A stretch of 64,000 nt of DNA from Flavicella sp963932955 (GCA_963932955.1 CAWVRK010000004.1:47872-111871), one strand, 5' to 3'. Numbered from the stretch's first letter, positions 1 through 8,964 are shown. Notes: generated from the sequence alone by a model not told the origin. Translations and numbers: made by a program.

Positions 1-1953
1 AGAAAGTACCCGATAGGCATAATTGGATTGCATGCTGATTGCATTGGGGCAATTGTTTTTGTGTACTTTGATGCCCTCATTGATGGTCAAAAATCCAAAA
101 ACGTTGTCTCCAGCAATTGGGTTACAACATTTGGAAAGAGTGTATTCCAATTTCTCACCGTCTTTCCCAAAAACCAAAAGGTCGTATTTCTGAGTCAATT
201 CCTCGGATTCTTCTCGAGGTTTTTGAGAAGAACTTCTTTGTATTTTATTTTTAAGGTATTTGTAGAGATTGTTGTTGCGCTTGGCTGCGAAATTCTTCAA
301 TTCAAAATTTTCGATGGTAGAGGCCCCCATGCGATAAAACAAATCAAAACTTGTTCGGAGTTTGAAATAGGAAACCAATTCGTTGACTACCTTTTCGCTC
401 AAAGCAATTTTCAAATGCTTTAATTTTCGAGTCAAAAGAATTTTTCCTTCGTCGGCAATGCGTTTTTCTTCTTCTTTTAATGCAGCACGAATGCGTGCCT
501 TTGCTCTTGCAGTGACAACAAATTCAAGCCATCTTGGATTGGGTTTGTTGGTGTTGGAGATCATGATTTCTACCTGGTCACCACTTCCCAAGACGGTGTC
601 GAGAGGGGTTAATTTTCCGTTTACCAGAGCGCCTCTACAGCGCAAACCGACGTCGGTGTGTACTGCAAAAGCAAAATCCAGTGCGGAAGCTCCTTTGGGC
701 AAGGACTTTAAATCACCATTTGGTGTGAAAACAAAAATTTCTTCTGAATAGAGGTTGAGTTTAAAGTCTTCAACAAAATCAACAGCATTGAGACTTTTGT
801 TCTCCAAGGTGTCCTTTAAACGATCCAGCCATGTTTCCAATACACTCTCAGCTGAAGTTCCTTGTTTGTATTTAAAATGTGCTGCATAGCCTTTTTCGGC
901 AATCTCATCCATTCGTTCTGATCGAATTTGGACTTCAACCCATTTCCCGCGAGGTCCCATAACGGTGATGTGCAAAGATTCGTATCCTGTAGTTTTAGGG
1001 TTGGTGATCCAATCTCTCAAACGAAGGGGATTGGGGTTGTAGTGTTCAGTGACGATGGAATAAATTTTCCAAGCATCAAATTTTTCATTCTTCTCATTCG
1101 ATTTGTATATAATTCGAATGGCAAACTTGTCATAGACTTCGTCAAAGCGAACGTTTTGCGCACGCATTTTACGACAAATAGAGTAGATGGATTTGGTTCT
1201 CCCTTTGATGGTGTATTCAAAGTTTTGATCTTTGAGCGTTTCTCTGATTTTTTCAGAAAAAGTTTCTATATAGGCTTCTTGCTCTTCTTTACTTTCGACA
1301 ATTTTGGCAGAGATGTCATTGTACACATCAGATTCTGTGTACTTCAAGCCCAAGTCTTCTAGGGTGGTTTTGATATTGTACAAGCCCAGTCGATGTGCTA
1401 GGGGAGCATAGATGTACAGTGTTTCAGAGGCGATTTTCACCTGTTTGTGAGCGGGCATGGCATCCATGGTCTGCATGTTGTGCAACCGATCGGCAATTTT
1501 GATAAGAATGACGCGAACGTCGTCGTTCAAGGTCAACAACATTTTTCTAAAGTTCTCCGCTTGAATGGAGGCGTCTTGTGTTTTGTTGAGACGCGATATT
1601 TTGGTCAGACCACTAACAATTTTAGCAATTTTCTCTCCAAAAAACTGTTCCATGTCGTGGACAGTATATGGCGTATCTTCGACCACATCGTGTAAAAGCG
1701 CTGCAGCTATGGAAGGAGCTCCAAGGCCAATTTCGTAGGCGACAATTTTGGCTACTGCAATGGGGTGAAAAATATAAGGCTCCCCAGTTTTTCTTCTTTG
1801 CTTGCTGTGGGCCTCCAAGGACAAGTCAAAGGCTTTGCGAATCAATTTCTTATCCGTCAGCGACAAGGTTTGGTAGGATCCTTTTAGCAAGTCCTTGTAC
1901 CGCTTGGCAATTTCTTTATTTTCTTCTTCTATGGTCGCTTGGTAACTCATCAT
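1..1953 (-). CDS. rel: Bifunctional (p)ppGpp synthetase/hydrolase, RelA/SpoT family (3' end outside window)
   Basis: Makes and degrades the stringent-response alarmone (p)ppGpp in the cytoplasm. The reading frame runs through the window edge, so only the first 651 residues are seen. In order: an N-terminal HD hydrolase domain with an intact HDVVEDT motif at about residue 88 (the hydrolase should be active, as in Rel/SpoT rather than E. coli RelA); the nucleotidyltransferase domain with GRTKSIYS and EVYDKFAIRI near residues 245-285; and a TGS domain beginning at IFVFTPNGDLKSLP near residue 400. The helical and zinc-finger part (with a CCNP motif) follows, and the ACT domain should lie outside. 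Start is the ATG at 1953, with a second ATG directly behind it. It is probably the only long Rel protein of the cell, as is usual in flavobacteria (family knowledge, not tested here). Confidence 0.95.
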   Translation of the reverse strand, partial: MMSYQATIEEENKEIAKRYKDLLKGSYQTLSLTDKKLIRKAFDLSLEAHSKQRRKTGEPYIFHPIAVAKIVAYEIGLGAPSIAAALLHDVVEDTPYTVHDMEQFFGEKIAKIVSGLTKISRLNKTQDASIQAENFRKMLLTLNDDVRVILIKIADRLHNMQTMDAMPAHKQVKIASETLYIYAPLAHRLGLYNIKTTLEDLGLKYTESDVYNDISAKIVESKEEQEAYIETFSEKIRETLKDQNFEYTIKGRTKSIYSICRKMRAQNVRFDEVYDKFAIRIIYKSNEKNEKFDAWKIYSIVTEHYNPNPLRLRDWITNPKTTGYESLHITVMGPRGKWVEVQIRSERMDEIAEKGYAAHFKYKQGTSAESVLETWLDRLKDTLENKSLNAVDFVEDFKLNLYSEEIFVFTPNGDLKSLPKGASALDFAFAVHTDVGLRCRGALVNGKLTPLDTVLGSGDQVEIMISNTNKPNPRWLEFVVTARAKARIRAALKEEEKRIADEGKILLTRKLKHLKIALSEKVVNELVSYFKLRTSFDLFYRMGASTIENFELKNFAAKRNNNLYKYLKNKIQRSSSQKPREESEELTQKYDLLVFGKDGEKLEYTLSKCCNPIAGDNVFGFLTINEGIKVHKNNCPNAISMQSNYAYRVLS

Positions 1954-2024
1954 CGAAATATAGCATATTTTGCTTAAAATTGGTTTTTATTACCTGTAAA
2001 TTTTTGAAAGATTTTTTACAGGGC

Positions 2025-2834
2025 TTAGGAAAAATTCCGTTGTCGTTTGGCTTCAAAAATCAGCACAGCTGCGGCGACAGAAACATTCATGGAGTCTATC
2101 TTTCCATTCATAGGAATGATGATTTTTTTGTTTGCATTTTCAAGCCAATCTTCGGAAAGACCAATGGCCTCTGTGCCTACGACAATGGCCGTTGCCTTCT
2201 TAAAATCTTGCTCTTGATAGGGTTCGGCGTCTTTTTTGAGTGCAGCCGCATAGACCGCGATTTTATGCTCTTTCAAATATGTCAAAATTTCCTCAGTAGA
2301 GCCCGTTGCAACTTGCGTAGTAAACAAACAACCGACACTGCTGCGTATGGTATTTGGATTGTACAAGTCTGTCTTTGGATTCGCAATCAGCACGGCGTCG
2401 ATGTCTGCTGCATCCGCCGTTCGCAACAAAGCACCGATGTTGCCTGGTTTTTCTGGAGCTTCTGCCACCAAAAGCAAAGGAGCTTTTCTTTTAAAAACAA
2501 GTCCCTCCAAGGCATGGCTTTTTGACGCTGCCAAGGCAAAGACACCTTCGGTTGTGTCGCGGGTAGCAACTTTGGTATAAACTTCTGTTGATAGCTCGAT
2601 ACAGGTTGTGGCACTCGGTAAACTTTCTAGAAGTGATGTCAAGCTTTCTTTGTCAATAATAGTACTGCAATACACTAATTTATGAATGGAATACCCACCC
2701 TCAATAGCCAGCTGAATCTCACGTCTTCCTTCCAATAAAAAATTACCAGATAGCTTTCTTAATCGGGACTTATCCTTGAGCTGTACCCACTCTTTGACAG
2801 AAGGATTTTGAAGACTGCTGATTTTTTTGTGCAT
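2025..2834 (-). CDS. TrmH/SpoU-family RNA 2'-O-methyltransferase
   Basis: A SPOUT-class enzyme of 269 residues that would methylate a ribose 2'-OH in tRNA or rRNA using S-adenosylmethionine. The N-terminal part (KNPSVKEWVQLKDKSRLRK, then FLLEGRREI) matches the SpoU substrate-binding domain. The catalytic domain has the three SpoU motifs: NIGALLRTADAADIDAVL near 130, AIVVGTEAIGLSEDW near 215, and IPMNGKIDSMNVSVAAAVLIFE near 240. The exact target nucleotide cannot be told from sequence; 23S rRNA (RlmB-like) is the commonest guess. The 72 bases separating it from rel contain nothing notable. A long open frame on the opposite strand (1668-2525) is a shadow. Confidence 0.9.
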   Translation of the reverse strand: MHKKISSLQNPSVKEWVQLKDKSRLRKLSGNFLLEGRREIQLAIEGGYSIHKLVYCSTIIDKESLTSLLESLPSATTCIELSTEVYTKVATRDTTEGVFALAASKSHALEGLVFKRKAPLLLVAEAPEKPGNIGALLRTADAADIDAVLIANPKTDLYNPNTIRSSVGCLFTTQVATGSTEEILTYLKEHKIAVYAAALKKDAEPYQEQDFKKATAIVVGTEAIGLSEDWLENANKKIIIPMNGKIDSMNVSVAAAVLIFEAKRQRNFS

Positions 2835-2848
2835 GTGTAATTTTTTTA

Positions 2849-2856
2849 CAAAAATA
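2849..2856 (-). promoter_or_regulatory. -7 box of the TrmH-family gene
   Basis: Reads TATTTTTG on the minus strand, matching Bacteroidota TAnnTTTG, and ends 14 bases before the ATG at 2834. No clear -33 TTG is seen at the usual distance. Confidence 0.45.
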
Positions 2857-2919
2857 AGATTTTATTCCATCTACTATTGAATTCGTCACGGAATGTAACA
2901 GGCAAAAGTCTTTGCCTGC

Positions 2920-3990
2920 TCAATCGATGGCTCGTTTATGGTTGAGGAGGAGTCCAACCATGTAGCTATATCCTTGGATGCCCTTTTTTTGGCGGTTAGC
3001 TTTTAGGTAGGTATGATACCCTTTCTTAAAAAATGGCTCTAATGGGTTTTGGTATTGCTGCCAAAAATGAGCGGCCTCCTTTAGGTTTGTTACAACCCCC
3101 GGGTGCAATTGACGGCACGTGTTTTTATAGGAGGTGTCATTTCTTTTTGCAATTTCTGAAAGCAAGTATTTCAGAGCCTTGAGTTTTCCTGCGTATTGAA
3201 AATAAGGATCTTCGTTAGAAATGCAAGCGAGGTATCCAAGAAAATTCGCTTCTTTTTCTGGTGCATAGCCTAGTTGATGCGCCATTTCATGGCAGGTGGT
3301 GAATGCAGATCCCAACAGTGGTATTTGGTCGTTGACCTGTGCTTCCCCTGAAAAGGGATTCAGGTAGCCCGAAAAACCCATATATGTCAAGGGTTTGCTG
3401 AATAAAGAGTTTTTTACAGAGGGATTTTTGTACGTTAAAAAAGGATAGGAATCGCTTGCGTTTTGGTAGCCCTTCAATGCCAAGTCATAGACTTCCTTTT
3501 GAGAGTAGGGTGTCGATACTGCCGTTTGCTTATTTTTGGCGAGTTGGACTTGCAAACTGTTGACTTCCAAGACTAGGCCTTCTGTAAAAGAAAGCAATTG
3601 TGTCGAAGTGAATTTTTGAGATTTGATTCCCAACTGACTTGCCAAAGGGATTCGAAAATAATTCATTCCCCAAGTCAGGTAAAATGCCAAATGAAGGATG
3701 GACAGCGTTTTTCCAACCGCCCAAAAATACCTTGTGAGTTCTGAACCCCGATCTCTAAGAACGATGGATACAAACCGAATGAGCAAAACCATGAGGCATC
3801 CGTAAAACACATCTCCAAAGCTAAAAGGCAGTCCTCCAAAGACAAAACGCACAAAACCAGAAAATTTCGGATAGATGCCCGTTGCGTAAAAGCGTTCCAC
3901 GAAATTTGGAAATAGCGACAGGAATTGAACTATGGCAATCTGTAAAAGTAAAAAATAAGTCCAGTAGCGGGCGTAGAGAGAATTGTTCAT
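2920..3990 (-). CDS. DUF3810 family membrane protein with HExxH motif
   Basis: A 356-residue protein of the DUF3810 family, common in Bacteroidota and of unknown function. The first 110 residues contain about three hydrophobic segments (near 8-28, 58-72 and 92-108), and the rest is soluble. Residues around 235-255 read TCHEMAHQLGYAPEKEANFLGYLAC: an HExxH zinc-peptidase-like motif followed by a KEANFL glutamate, the gluzincin arrangement. Catalysis is inferred from the motif only; no substrate is known. It has its own promoter and is divergent from dnaB. Confidence 0.85.
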   Translation of the reverse strand: MNNSLYARYWTYFLLLQIAIVQFLSLFPNFVERFYATGIYPKFSGFVRFVFGGLPFSFGDVFYGCLMVLLIRFVSIVLRDRGSELTRYFWAVGKTLSILHLAFYLTWGMNYFRIPLASQLGIKSQKFTSTQLLSFTEGLVLEVNSLQVQLAKNKQTAVSTPYSQKEVYDLALKGYQNASDSYPFLTYKNPSVKNSLFSKPLTYMGFSGYLNPFSGEAQVNDQIPLLGSAFTTCHEMAHQLGYAPEKEANFLGYLACISNEDPYFQYAGKLKALKYLLSEIAKRNDTSYKNTCRQLHPGVVTNLKEAAHFWQQYQNPLEPFFKKGYHTYLKANRQKKGIQGYSYMVGLLLNHKRAID

Positions 3991-4043
3991 GTTGTTTTAT
4001 GTTGCAGCTCACTTTTGGAAGGGGAAATGGCGTTCTAATACTT

Positions 4044-4076
4044 CAAATATACAGTCTTTTCCTTTGTCTTTGCAAA
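4044..4076 (-). promoter_or_regulatory. Promoter of the DUF3810 gene
   Basis: Minus strand: TTTG (4073-4076), 21 bases, then TATATTTG (4044-4051). This fits the Bacteroidota sigma consensus and predicts a leader of about 45 bases before the ATG at 3990. Confidence 0.65.
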
Positions 4077-4225
4077 AAAAAACTTTCTAAAATCCGATTG
4101 AAAAGTCTTTGTTTTCAAAGGCTTTTTTATAAGATAGCTACTTATGAACAATTTTGAACTCTTATAAACAGTCCTATGTTGAAATTAAAAGTCCCTATTT
4201 AAATTCATTAATTCAAATATTCAAT

Positions 4226-4233
4226 TAAATTTG
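4226..4233 (+). promoter_or_regulatory. -7 box of dnaB, 5 bases before the start codon
   Basis: TAAATTTG, then GTAGT-less spacing of only five bases to the ATG at 4239. A start of transcription at the usual 4-8 bases downstream would give a leaderless or nearly leaderless mRNA. No good -33 TTG is present. Confidence 0.5.
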
Positions 4234-4238
4234 TAGTT

Positions 4239-5756
4239 ATGGAGCGGACAAATACGATTAAAGGAAAAAAAGTTGACAAAAGCAGAATCATCAGCCTCGA
4301 AAAAGGCAAAATTCCCCCACAAGCTTTAGATTTAGAAGAAGCCGTGTTGGGTGCTATGATGATTGATAAAAAAGGAATCGACGATGTCATCGATATTTTG
4401 CACGCAAAAGCTTTTTACAAAGAGGCACACAAAGAAATTTACGCAGCCGTATATACCTTGTTTCAAAATTCGGAACCTACCGATTTGTTGACCGTTTCCA
4501 ACCAATTGCGAAAAGAGGGCAAACTAGAATTTGTGGGAGGTGACTTTTACCTCATCAAATTGACTCAGAAAGTAGCTTCTTCTGCCCACATCGAATTCCA
4601 CGCCCGTATCATCATTCAAAAATACATACAACGTCAGTTGATCAGTATTTCTAGTGAAATTATCGAAAACTCTTATGACGAAACTTCTGATGTTTTTGAT
4701 TTGTTGGACAATGCCGAATCTAAATTGTTTGAAGTCACTCAAGGAAACTTAAAAAAGAGTTCTGAAACAGCCAAAGACTTGGTAAAACAAGCCGTATCTA
4801 AAATTCAAGAAATCGGAAACAAAGAGGGGATGAGTGGCCTGGAAACAGGTTTTACCAAACTGGATGCTTTGACCTCTGGATGGCAGCCTTCGGATTTAAT
4901 CATCATCGCTGCACGTCCCGGAATGGGAAAAACGGCTTTTGTCATCTCCATGGCCAAAAACATGGCTATTGACTTCAACCACGCGGTAGCCTTATTCTCC
5001 TTAGAGATGTCTTCTGTGCAATTGATCACACGTATGATCTCAAGTGAAACTGGCTTGACTTCCGAAAAGTTACGAAAAGGGAATTTGGAAGCCCACGAAT
5101 GGGAACAATTGAATGTCAAGGTAAAAAACCTTTCTGATGCACCGATTTTTATCGACGACACTCCGTCGTTGTCCATCTTTGATTTGCGCGCCAAAGCGAG
5201 ACGTCTCGCTTCTCAACACGGTATCAAAATCATCGTAATTGATTACCTCCAATTAATGACTGCTGGCGGTAGTGGAGGAGGAAACCGAGAACAAGAAATC
5301 TCCATGATTTCACGAAATTTGAAAGCACTTGCCAAAGAATTGAGCATACCTGTAATTGCTTTGTCCCAATTGTCACGTGCAGTGGAAACTCGTGGAGGCT
5401 CTAAAAGACCTTTGCTTTCCGATTTAAGGGAATCAGGAGCCATCGAACAAGATGCCGATATTGTTTCGTTTATCTTTCGTCCCGAATACTACGGATTGAC
5501 CGAATGGGACGATGACGACCATTCACCCTGTGAAGGTCAAGGCGAATTTATCGTGGCAAAACATCGAAATGGTGGGTTGGAAAATATCCGTTTAAAGTTT
5601 ACTGGCCACTTGGCAAAATTCTCTGATTTGGAAGCTGGTTTTGGCAATGAATTTCAATCTAAAATGAACGATTTCAACCAAGAAATTACTTCTGAAAACT
5701 TCCCGAGTACACAAGATGCTTTTGATGGAGTTGATGACGGCGAAGTGCCTTTCTAA
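4239..5756 (+). CDS. dnaB: Replicative DNA helicase DnaB
   Basis: Ring-shaped hexameric 5'-3' helicase that unwinds DNA at the replication fork and interacts with primase. The 505 residues include the N-terminal DnaB domain (from PPQALDLEEAVLGAMM at about 25) and a RecA-like motor: Walker A GMGKT at 228-232, Walker B IIVIDYLQL with Asp near 335, LSQLSRAVETR, and the arginine-finger region DLRESGAIEQDADIV. Length is normal and there is no intein. The C-terminal tail is acidic (DAFDGVDDGEVPF). The ATG at 4239 gives the N-terminus typical of flavobacterial DnaB, with a short basic stretch before the conserved domain. Confidence 0.97.
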   Translation: MERTNTIKGKKVDKSRIISLEKGKIPPQALDLEEAVLGAMMIDKKGIDDVIDILHAKAFYKEAHKEIYAAVYTLFQNSEPTDLLTVSNQLRKEGKLEFVGGDFYLIKLTQKVASSAHIEFHARIIIQKYIQRQLISISSEIIENSYDETSDVFDLLDNAESKLFEVTQGNLKKSSETAKDLVKQAVSKIQEIGNKEGMSGLETGFTKLDALTSGWQPSDLIIIAARPGMGKTAFVISMAKNMAIDFNHAVALFSLEMSSVQLITRMISSETGLTSEKLRKGNLEAHEWEQLNVKVKNLSDAPIFIDDTPSLSIFDLRAKARRLASQHGIKIIVIDYLQLMTAGGSGGGNREQEISMISRNLKALAKELSIPVIALSQLSRAVETRGGSKRPLLSDLRESGAIEQDADIVSFIFRPEYYGLTEWDDDDHSPCEGQGEFIVAKHRNGGLENIRLKFTGHLAKFSDLEAGFGNEFQSKMNDFNQEITSENFPSTQDAFDGVDDGEVPF

Positions 5757-5885
5757 AAAGAAACACTTCGGATTTTTTCAATGGGTTTTAAAACCATGTT
5801 TTAAGCTTTCAATTCACTTTTTAAAAGTACATTTCACTCTTTTGATTCAGCTTGGATGCGCTTCAAGATATTCATTTCAAATAAG

Positions 5886-5916
5886 TTTGCACCATCACTT
5901 AAAAAATGTATTTTTG
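5886..5916 (+). promoter_or_regulatory. Promoter of the transketolase N-half gene
   Basis: TTTG (5886-5889), 19 bases, TATTTTTG (5909-5916). This is a near-ideal Bacteroidota promoter and places transcription start just upstream of the ATG at 5936. It also argues against using the in-frame ATG at 5906, which lies inside the promoter. Confidence 0.75.
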
Positions 5917-5935
5917 CGAACTAAACTCATCCAAA

Positions 5936-6784
5936 ATGGCGACAACACAAGAACTCAAAGATTTTTCTCAACAAGTAAGAAGAGATATTTTACGAATGGT
6001 ACATGCTGTGAATTCAGGTCACCCTGGAGGCTCTTTAGGCTGTACGGAATTTTTGACCGTTTTGTACCAAGAAATCATGGAGTATTCGTCGGATGTTTTT
6101 GACATGGATGGAAAAAATGAAGATCTTTTCTTTTTGTCAAATGGTCATATTTCACCAGTTTTTTATAGTGTTTTGGCACGAAGTGGTTATTTTTCCGTAT
6201 CCGAATTGGCTACTTTTAGAAAATTAAATTCTCGTTTGCAAGGGCATCCTACAACCCACGAAGGTTTGGAAGGAATCCGCATGGCTTCGGGATCCTTGGG
6301 ACAAGGAATGAGTGTTGCCATTGGCGCTGCACAAGCTAAAAAATTAAATGGCGACGCTAAGACCGTGTTTTCCCTTCACGGCGATGGAGAGTTGCAAGAG
6401 GGTCAAAACTGGGAAGCCATCATGTATGCTTCCGCTAAAAAAGTGGACAACCTGATCGCCACAGTAGATTTGAACGGCAAACAAATCGACGGGACTACAG
6501 ACCATGTATTGGCCATGGGCGATGTCAAAGCCAAATTTGAGGCTTTTGGATGGGTTGTTTTGGAAGAGAAAAAAGGAAATGACATTGAAGCCATTAAAAC
6601 CATTCTCAATAAGGCAAAAGCACTGTCTGGAAAAGGCCAACCCATTTGCATCTTGTTGTACACAGAAATGGGGAACGGTGTTGATTTTATGATGCACACC
6701 CATGCATGGCATGGAAAGGCACCAAACGACGCTCAGTTGGAAGAGGCTTTTGCTCAAAATCCAGTTACCTTAGGAGATTACTAA
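5936..6784 (+). CDS. Transketolase, N-terminal subunit
   Basis: The 282-residue thiamine-diphosphate-binding half of transketolase, which moves two-carbon units between sugar phosphates in the pentose phosphate pathway. Visible are HAVNSGHPGGSLGCTEFL near 20, the GQG-type segment GSLGQGMSVAIGAA, and the TPP/Mg motif LHGDGELQEGQNWEA followed by NGKQIDGT, then MMHTHAWHGKAP at the end. It lacks the pyrimidine-binding and C-terminal domains, which are encoded by a separate gene at 27989-28960 on the other strand. Two-gene transketolase is usual in Bacteroidota, but the genes are usually adjacent. Start at 5936 (MATTQELKDF) was preferred over 5906 because of the promoter position. Confidence 0.92.
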   Translation: MATTQELKDFSQQVRRDILRMVHAVNSGHPGGSLGCTEFLTVLYQEIMEYSSDVFDMDGKNEDLFFLSNGHISPVFYSVLARSGYFSVSELATFRKLNSRLQGHPTTHEGLEGIRMASGSLGQGMSVAIGAAQAKKLNGDAKTVFSLHGDGELQEGQNWEAIMYASAKKVDNLIATVDLNGKQIDGTTDHVLAMGDVKAKFEAFGWVVLEEKKGNDIEAIKTILNKAKALSGKGQPICILLYTEMGNGVDFMMHTHAWHGKAPNDAQLEEAFAQNPVTLGDY

Positions 6785-6801
6785 ATCTTATTTTACACAT
6801 A

Positions 6802-6831
6802 AAAAAAACCAGCCATACGGCTGGTTTTTTT
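6802..6831. terminator. Bidirectional intrinsic terminator between tkt N-half and queE
   Basis: Perfect 13-bp stem AAAAAAACCAGCC / GGCTGGTTTTTTT around an ATAC loop. Its T-run and A-run ends let it serve both convergent genes. Confidence 0.9.
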
Positions 6832-6855
6832 GTGAAAAATTGTATCAAACAACAC

Positions 6856-7488
6856 CTATGGGATGTTCAAATATTTGTGTGTTTGTAGTGAGATTTTCCA
6901 TTTTGGGTTTTCCATGACATATTCGACAATTTTTGGCGTCATCAGTTCTTTTTTACTCCATTCCGGTTGTAAAAACAATTGGCATGTAGCCGAAGTCTTG
7001 GCAGCTTGTTGTTCTGCAAATTCGAAATCGTGTTCGTTGTGGACAATCATTTTCAATTCATCAGCTTCTTGGTAAATTTCTGACAAGGGAAGTTTTGTCT
7101 TTTTTGGAGACAAGCAAATCCAGTCCCATTTTCCGGACAAGGGATACGCACCCGAGGTTTCTATATGGGTTTTTATTTGTAAATTTCGCAAAGATTCTGT
7201 GAGGTAGTCCAAAGACCACATCAATGGCTCTCCACCTGTAATCACAACGGTATTAGCATGGATCTTTGCCTCTTTTACAATGGCATCAGTTAGTGTAGGA
7301 GGGTGAAGCTGTTCGTTCCAGCTTTCTTTGACATCACACCAATGACATCCTACATCACAGCCACCGATGCGGATAAAATACGCTGCAGTTCCCGTGTGTG
7401 CACCCTCCCCTTGAATGGTGTAAAAAGCTTCCATCAAAGGCAGCATTTTACCGAGGGCTATTTTTTCTTGTGTTTCTTTTTTAGTCAT
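6856..7488 (-). CDS. queE: 7-carboxy-7-deazaguanine synthase QueE (radical SAM)
   Basis: Radical SAM enzyme that contracts 6-carboxytetrahydropterin to 7-carboxy-7-deazaguanine in queuosine synthesis. It has 210 residues. The substrate loop FYTIQGEGAHTGTAAYFIR is near residue 20, followed by the cluster motif CDVGCHWCD, a CxxxCxxC form typical of QueE, and later VVITGGEPLMW. The start was set at the ATG at 7488 (MTKKETQEK) because a clear promoter lies at 7506-7534, inside the longer open frame from 7533. tgt at 15260 works later in the same modification pathway, although bacterial Tgt inserts preQ1. Confidence 0.92.
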   Translation of the reverse strand: MTKKETQEKIALGKMLPLMEAFYTIQGEGAHTGTAAYFIRIGGCDVGCHWCDVKESWNEQLHPPTLTDAIVKEAKIHANTVVITGGEPLMWSLDYLTESLRNLQIKTHIETSGAYPLSGKWDWICLSPKKTKLPLSEIYQEADELKMIVHNEHDFEFAEQQAAKTSATCQLFLQPEWSKKELMTPKIVEYVMENPKWKISLQTHKYLNIP

Positions 7489-7505
7489 TTGTATGCTTGA
7501 GCGGG

Positions 7506-7534
7506 CAAAGATACTCAAAGCATTAGAAAACAAA
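7506..7534 (-). promoter_or_regulatory. Promoter of queE
   Basis: Minus strand: TTTG (7531-7534), 17 bases, TATCTTTG (7506-7513). The box ends 17 bases before the ATG at 7488. Confidence 0.7.
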
Positions 7535-7639
7535 CCATTTTCAAGTGCGGTTTTGTATGCCTGTGAATCATTCCTTGAAATATAGAGTGCATTTGGGTTG
7601 TCCTTTTATAGATTTCAACTATTTTTGAATTCGACTCTT

Positions 7640-7647
7640 TAAATTTG
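7640..7647 (+). promoter_or_regulatory. -7 box of the lipoprotein gene, 5 bases before its ATG
   Basis: TAAATTTG followed by CACAC and the ATG at 7653, so the transcript is predicted to be leaderless or nearly so. No -33 element stands at the normal spacing. Confidence 0.5.
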
Positions 7648-7652
7648 CACAC

Positions 7653-8222
7653 ATGGTTAAAATTGCTTCTAGTCTCGCTTTTCTTTTGTTTCTTATTGTG
7701 GGGATTTCTTGTTCCAATTCTAGCCAATTTCAACTTGCAAAAAATCAGGTAGGTCCATTAAATTCAAAGACACCAATGCATGAGATTAAGAATTTGTTTG
7801 CAAAAGATTCTGTAGTCAAAATATTGAGTGAAGGCATGTTGGGCTATCGAGGTGCTTATTCACAAGAAGATGATGTGTACTTGGTCTATGCAAAAGGAGG
7901 GAAGCACCTATTGACCATCACCCCAAGAGAGCCCTTGGATTCCTTGTCTACCATTCGAAACGTTGCCGTACACGACGCGATTTACACCACAAAAAATGGG
8001 ATTGGTCTCAATTCGGTATTTTCAGAAATCAATTTGATGTCGCGCATCCCCAAGGTAGAAGCTACTTTTACAAAAGCCATCTTGTATCTTGACGATCTCA
8101 ATGCTACAATGACTCTAAATAAAAGTGACTTGGGAATCAAGACAATACGTTTGGAACCGATTCAATTGGAGCAGATTCCTGATGCTGTCAAGCCGCAAAG
8201 TTTTGTTATTTGGTTTGATTAA
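7653..8222 (+). CDS. Putative lipoprotein of unknown function
   Basis: I do not recognise a named family. The 189-residue protein opens with a lysine and a hydrophobic run (IASSLAFLLFLIVGIS) ending at Cys20, followed by SNSSQ, which looks like a signal peptidase II site. The mature part is mixed alpha/beta without cysteine clusters or catalytic motifs. A stretch YLVYAKGGKHLLTITP near 90 and a central part about a start event (GIGLNSVFSEINLMSRIP) resemble small flavobacterial periplasmic proteins of unknown role. It converges with the cyclophilin gene 13 bases downstream. Confidence 0.7.
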   Translation: MVKIASSLAFLLFLIVGISCSNSSQFQLAKNQVGPLNSKTPMHEIKNLFAKDSVVKILSEGMLGYRGAYSQEDDVYLVYAKGGKHLLTITPREPLDSLSTIRNVAVHDAIYTTKNGIGLNSVFSEINLMSRIPKVEATFTKAILYLDDLNATMTLNKSDLGIKTIRLEPIQLEQIPDAVKPQSFVIWFD

Positions 8223-8235
8223 ATAAAGGGGGTCC

Positions 8236-8955
8236 TTATTTTAAAACCGTCATTTTAATCGGGATGTCTTTTTTCGGCCATTCATATACATCAATTGCCT
8301 CCGCAGTGATTTTATCAATCAGTTCGATTCCTTCGACAACTTCTCCAAACACGGTGTGCTCATAATCCAAATGGCTTTGTGATTTGTGAGATTGGATCAC
8401 ATAAAACTCAAAAGGAGTTGATTTTTTTTCGGGATTGTGTTCCCAATCTCTTGCTGCCGCAAGGGCTCCCCGTTTGTGTTTCCTGTTTTTACGAAATTCT
8501 GATGGCAAGAGGTAGTTGTTGAGTCGATTTCGAAAAACCGTAGTTTGTTCGCTGTCGGAGTTTCCTCCTTGTACGATGAATCCAGGAACGACTCGGTAAA
8601 AACAGGTGGTGTCAAAATAACCTATTTGGGTCAGGTATAAAAAACTTGCGCGGTGCAATGGGGTGTCTTTATACAATTGAAGGGTCATCGTCCCAAGACG
8701 TGTGTGCAACTGTACATAGGTCTCTTTGTGCTTTTGTCCGAAGGCAGTCATAAATTCGACGGCAGTAGTCGTTCGGATATTGTCTTTTGTGAGCGGTTTT
8801 GTAGGGTGTTTGACAATCGCTTTGGTGGCGGGTTTTTTGAAAGAATTTTTACCTTTGTTTTTGGGTGTTTTTGTACAAGCAGTCATCAAAAGGCAAAGGC
8901 AACTGAGTCTTGCCATGTGGGTATTGGCTTTTAAAAATAACTTTAGGAGCAACAT
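8236..8955 (-). CDS. Peptidyl-prolyl cis-trans isomerase, cyclophilin type, predicted lipoprotein
   Basis: Cyclophilin of 239 residues that would speed proline isomerisation during folding of exported proteins. The signal segment RLSCLCLLMTAC ends in a lipobox cysteine, so the enzyme is probably anchored on the periplasmic face of a membrane. A lysine-rich linker (about 30-60) precedes the cyclophilin domain with FYRVVPGFIVQGGNSD, the segment FRNRLNNYLLPSEF, RGALAAARDWEHNPEKKSTPFEFYV and HTVFGEVVEG. Start is uncertain: ATG 8955 lies 9 bases after the ppx stop; ATG 8916 would give a shorter, more usual signal peptide. Either way it appears to be the last gene of the sixA-ppx operon. Confidence 0.88.
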   Translation of the reverse strand: MLLLKLFLKANTHMARLSCLCLLMTACTKTPKNKGKNSFKKPATKAIVKHPTKPLTKDNIRTTTAVEFMTAFGQKHKETYVQLHTRLGTMTLQLYKDTPLHRASFLYLTQIGYFDTTCFYRVVPGFIVQGGNSDSEQTTVFRNRLNNYLLPSEFRKNRKHKRGALAAARDWEHNPEKKSTPFEFYVIQSHKSQSHLDYEHTVFGEVVEGIELIDKITAEAIDVYEWPKKDIPIKMTVLK

Positions 8956-8964
8956 AGCAAGTAC

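Noticed and set aside
1668..2525. A 285-codon open frame on the plus strand
   Set aside because: It lies antisense to rel and the TrmH-family gene, both with clear motifs. Its product is cysteine- and tryptophan-rich with no family resemblance, and no promoter box precedes it.
8221..8250. A hairpin between the two convergent genes as a terminator
   Set aside because: AAATA-AGG and CCT-TATTT pair only with a bulge and there is a weak T-run; too weak to call.
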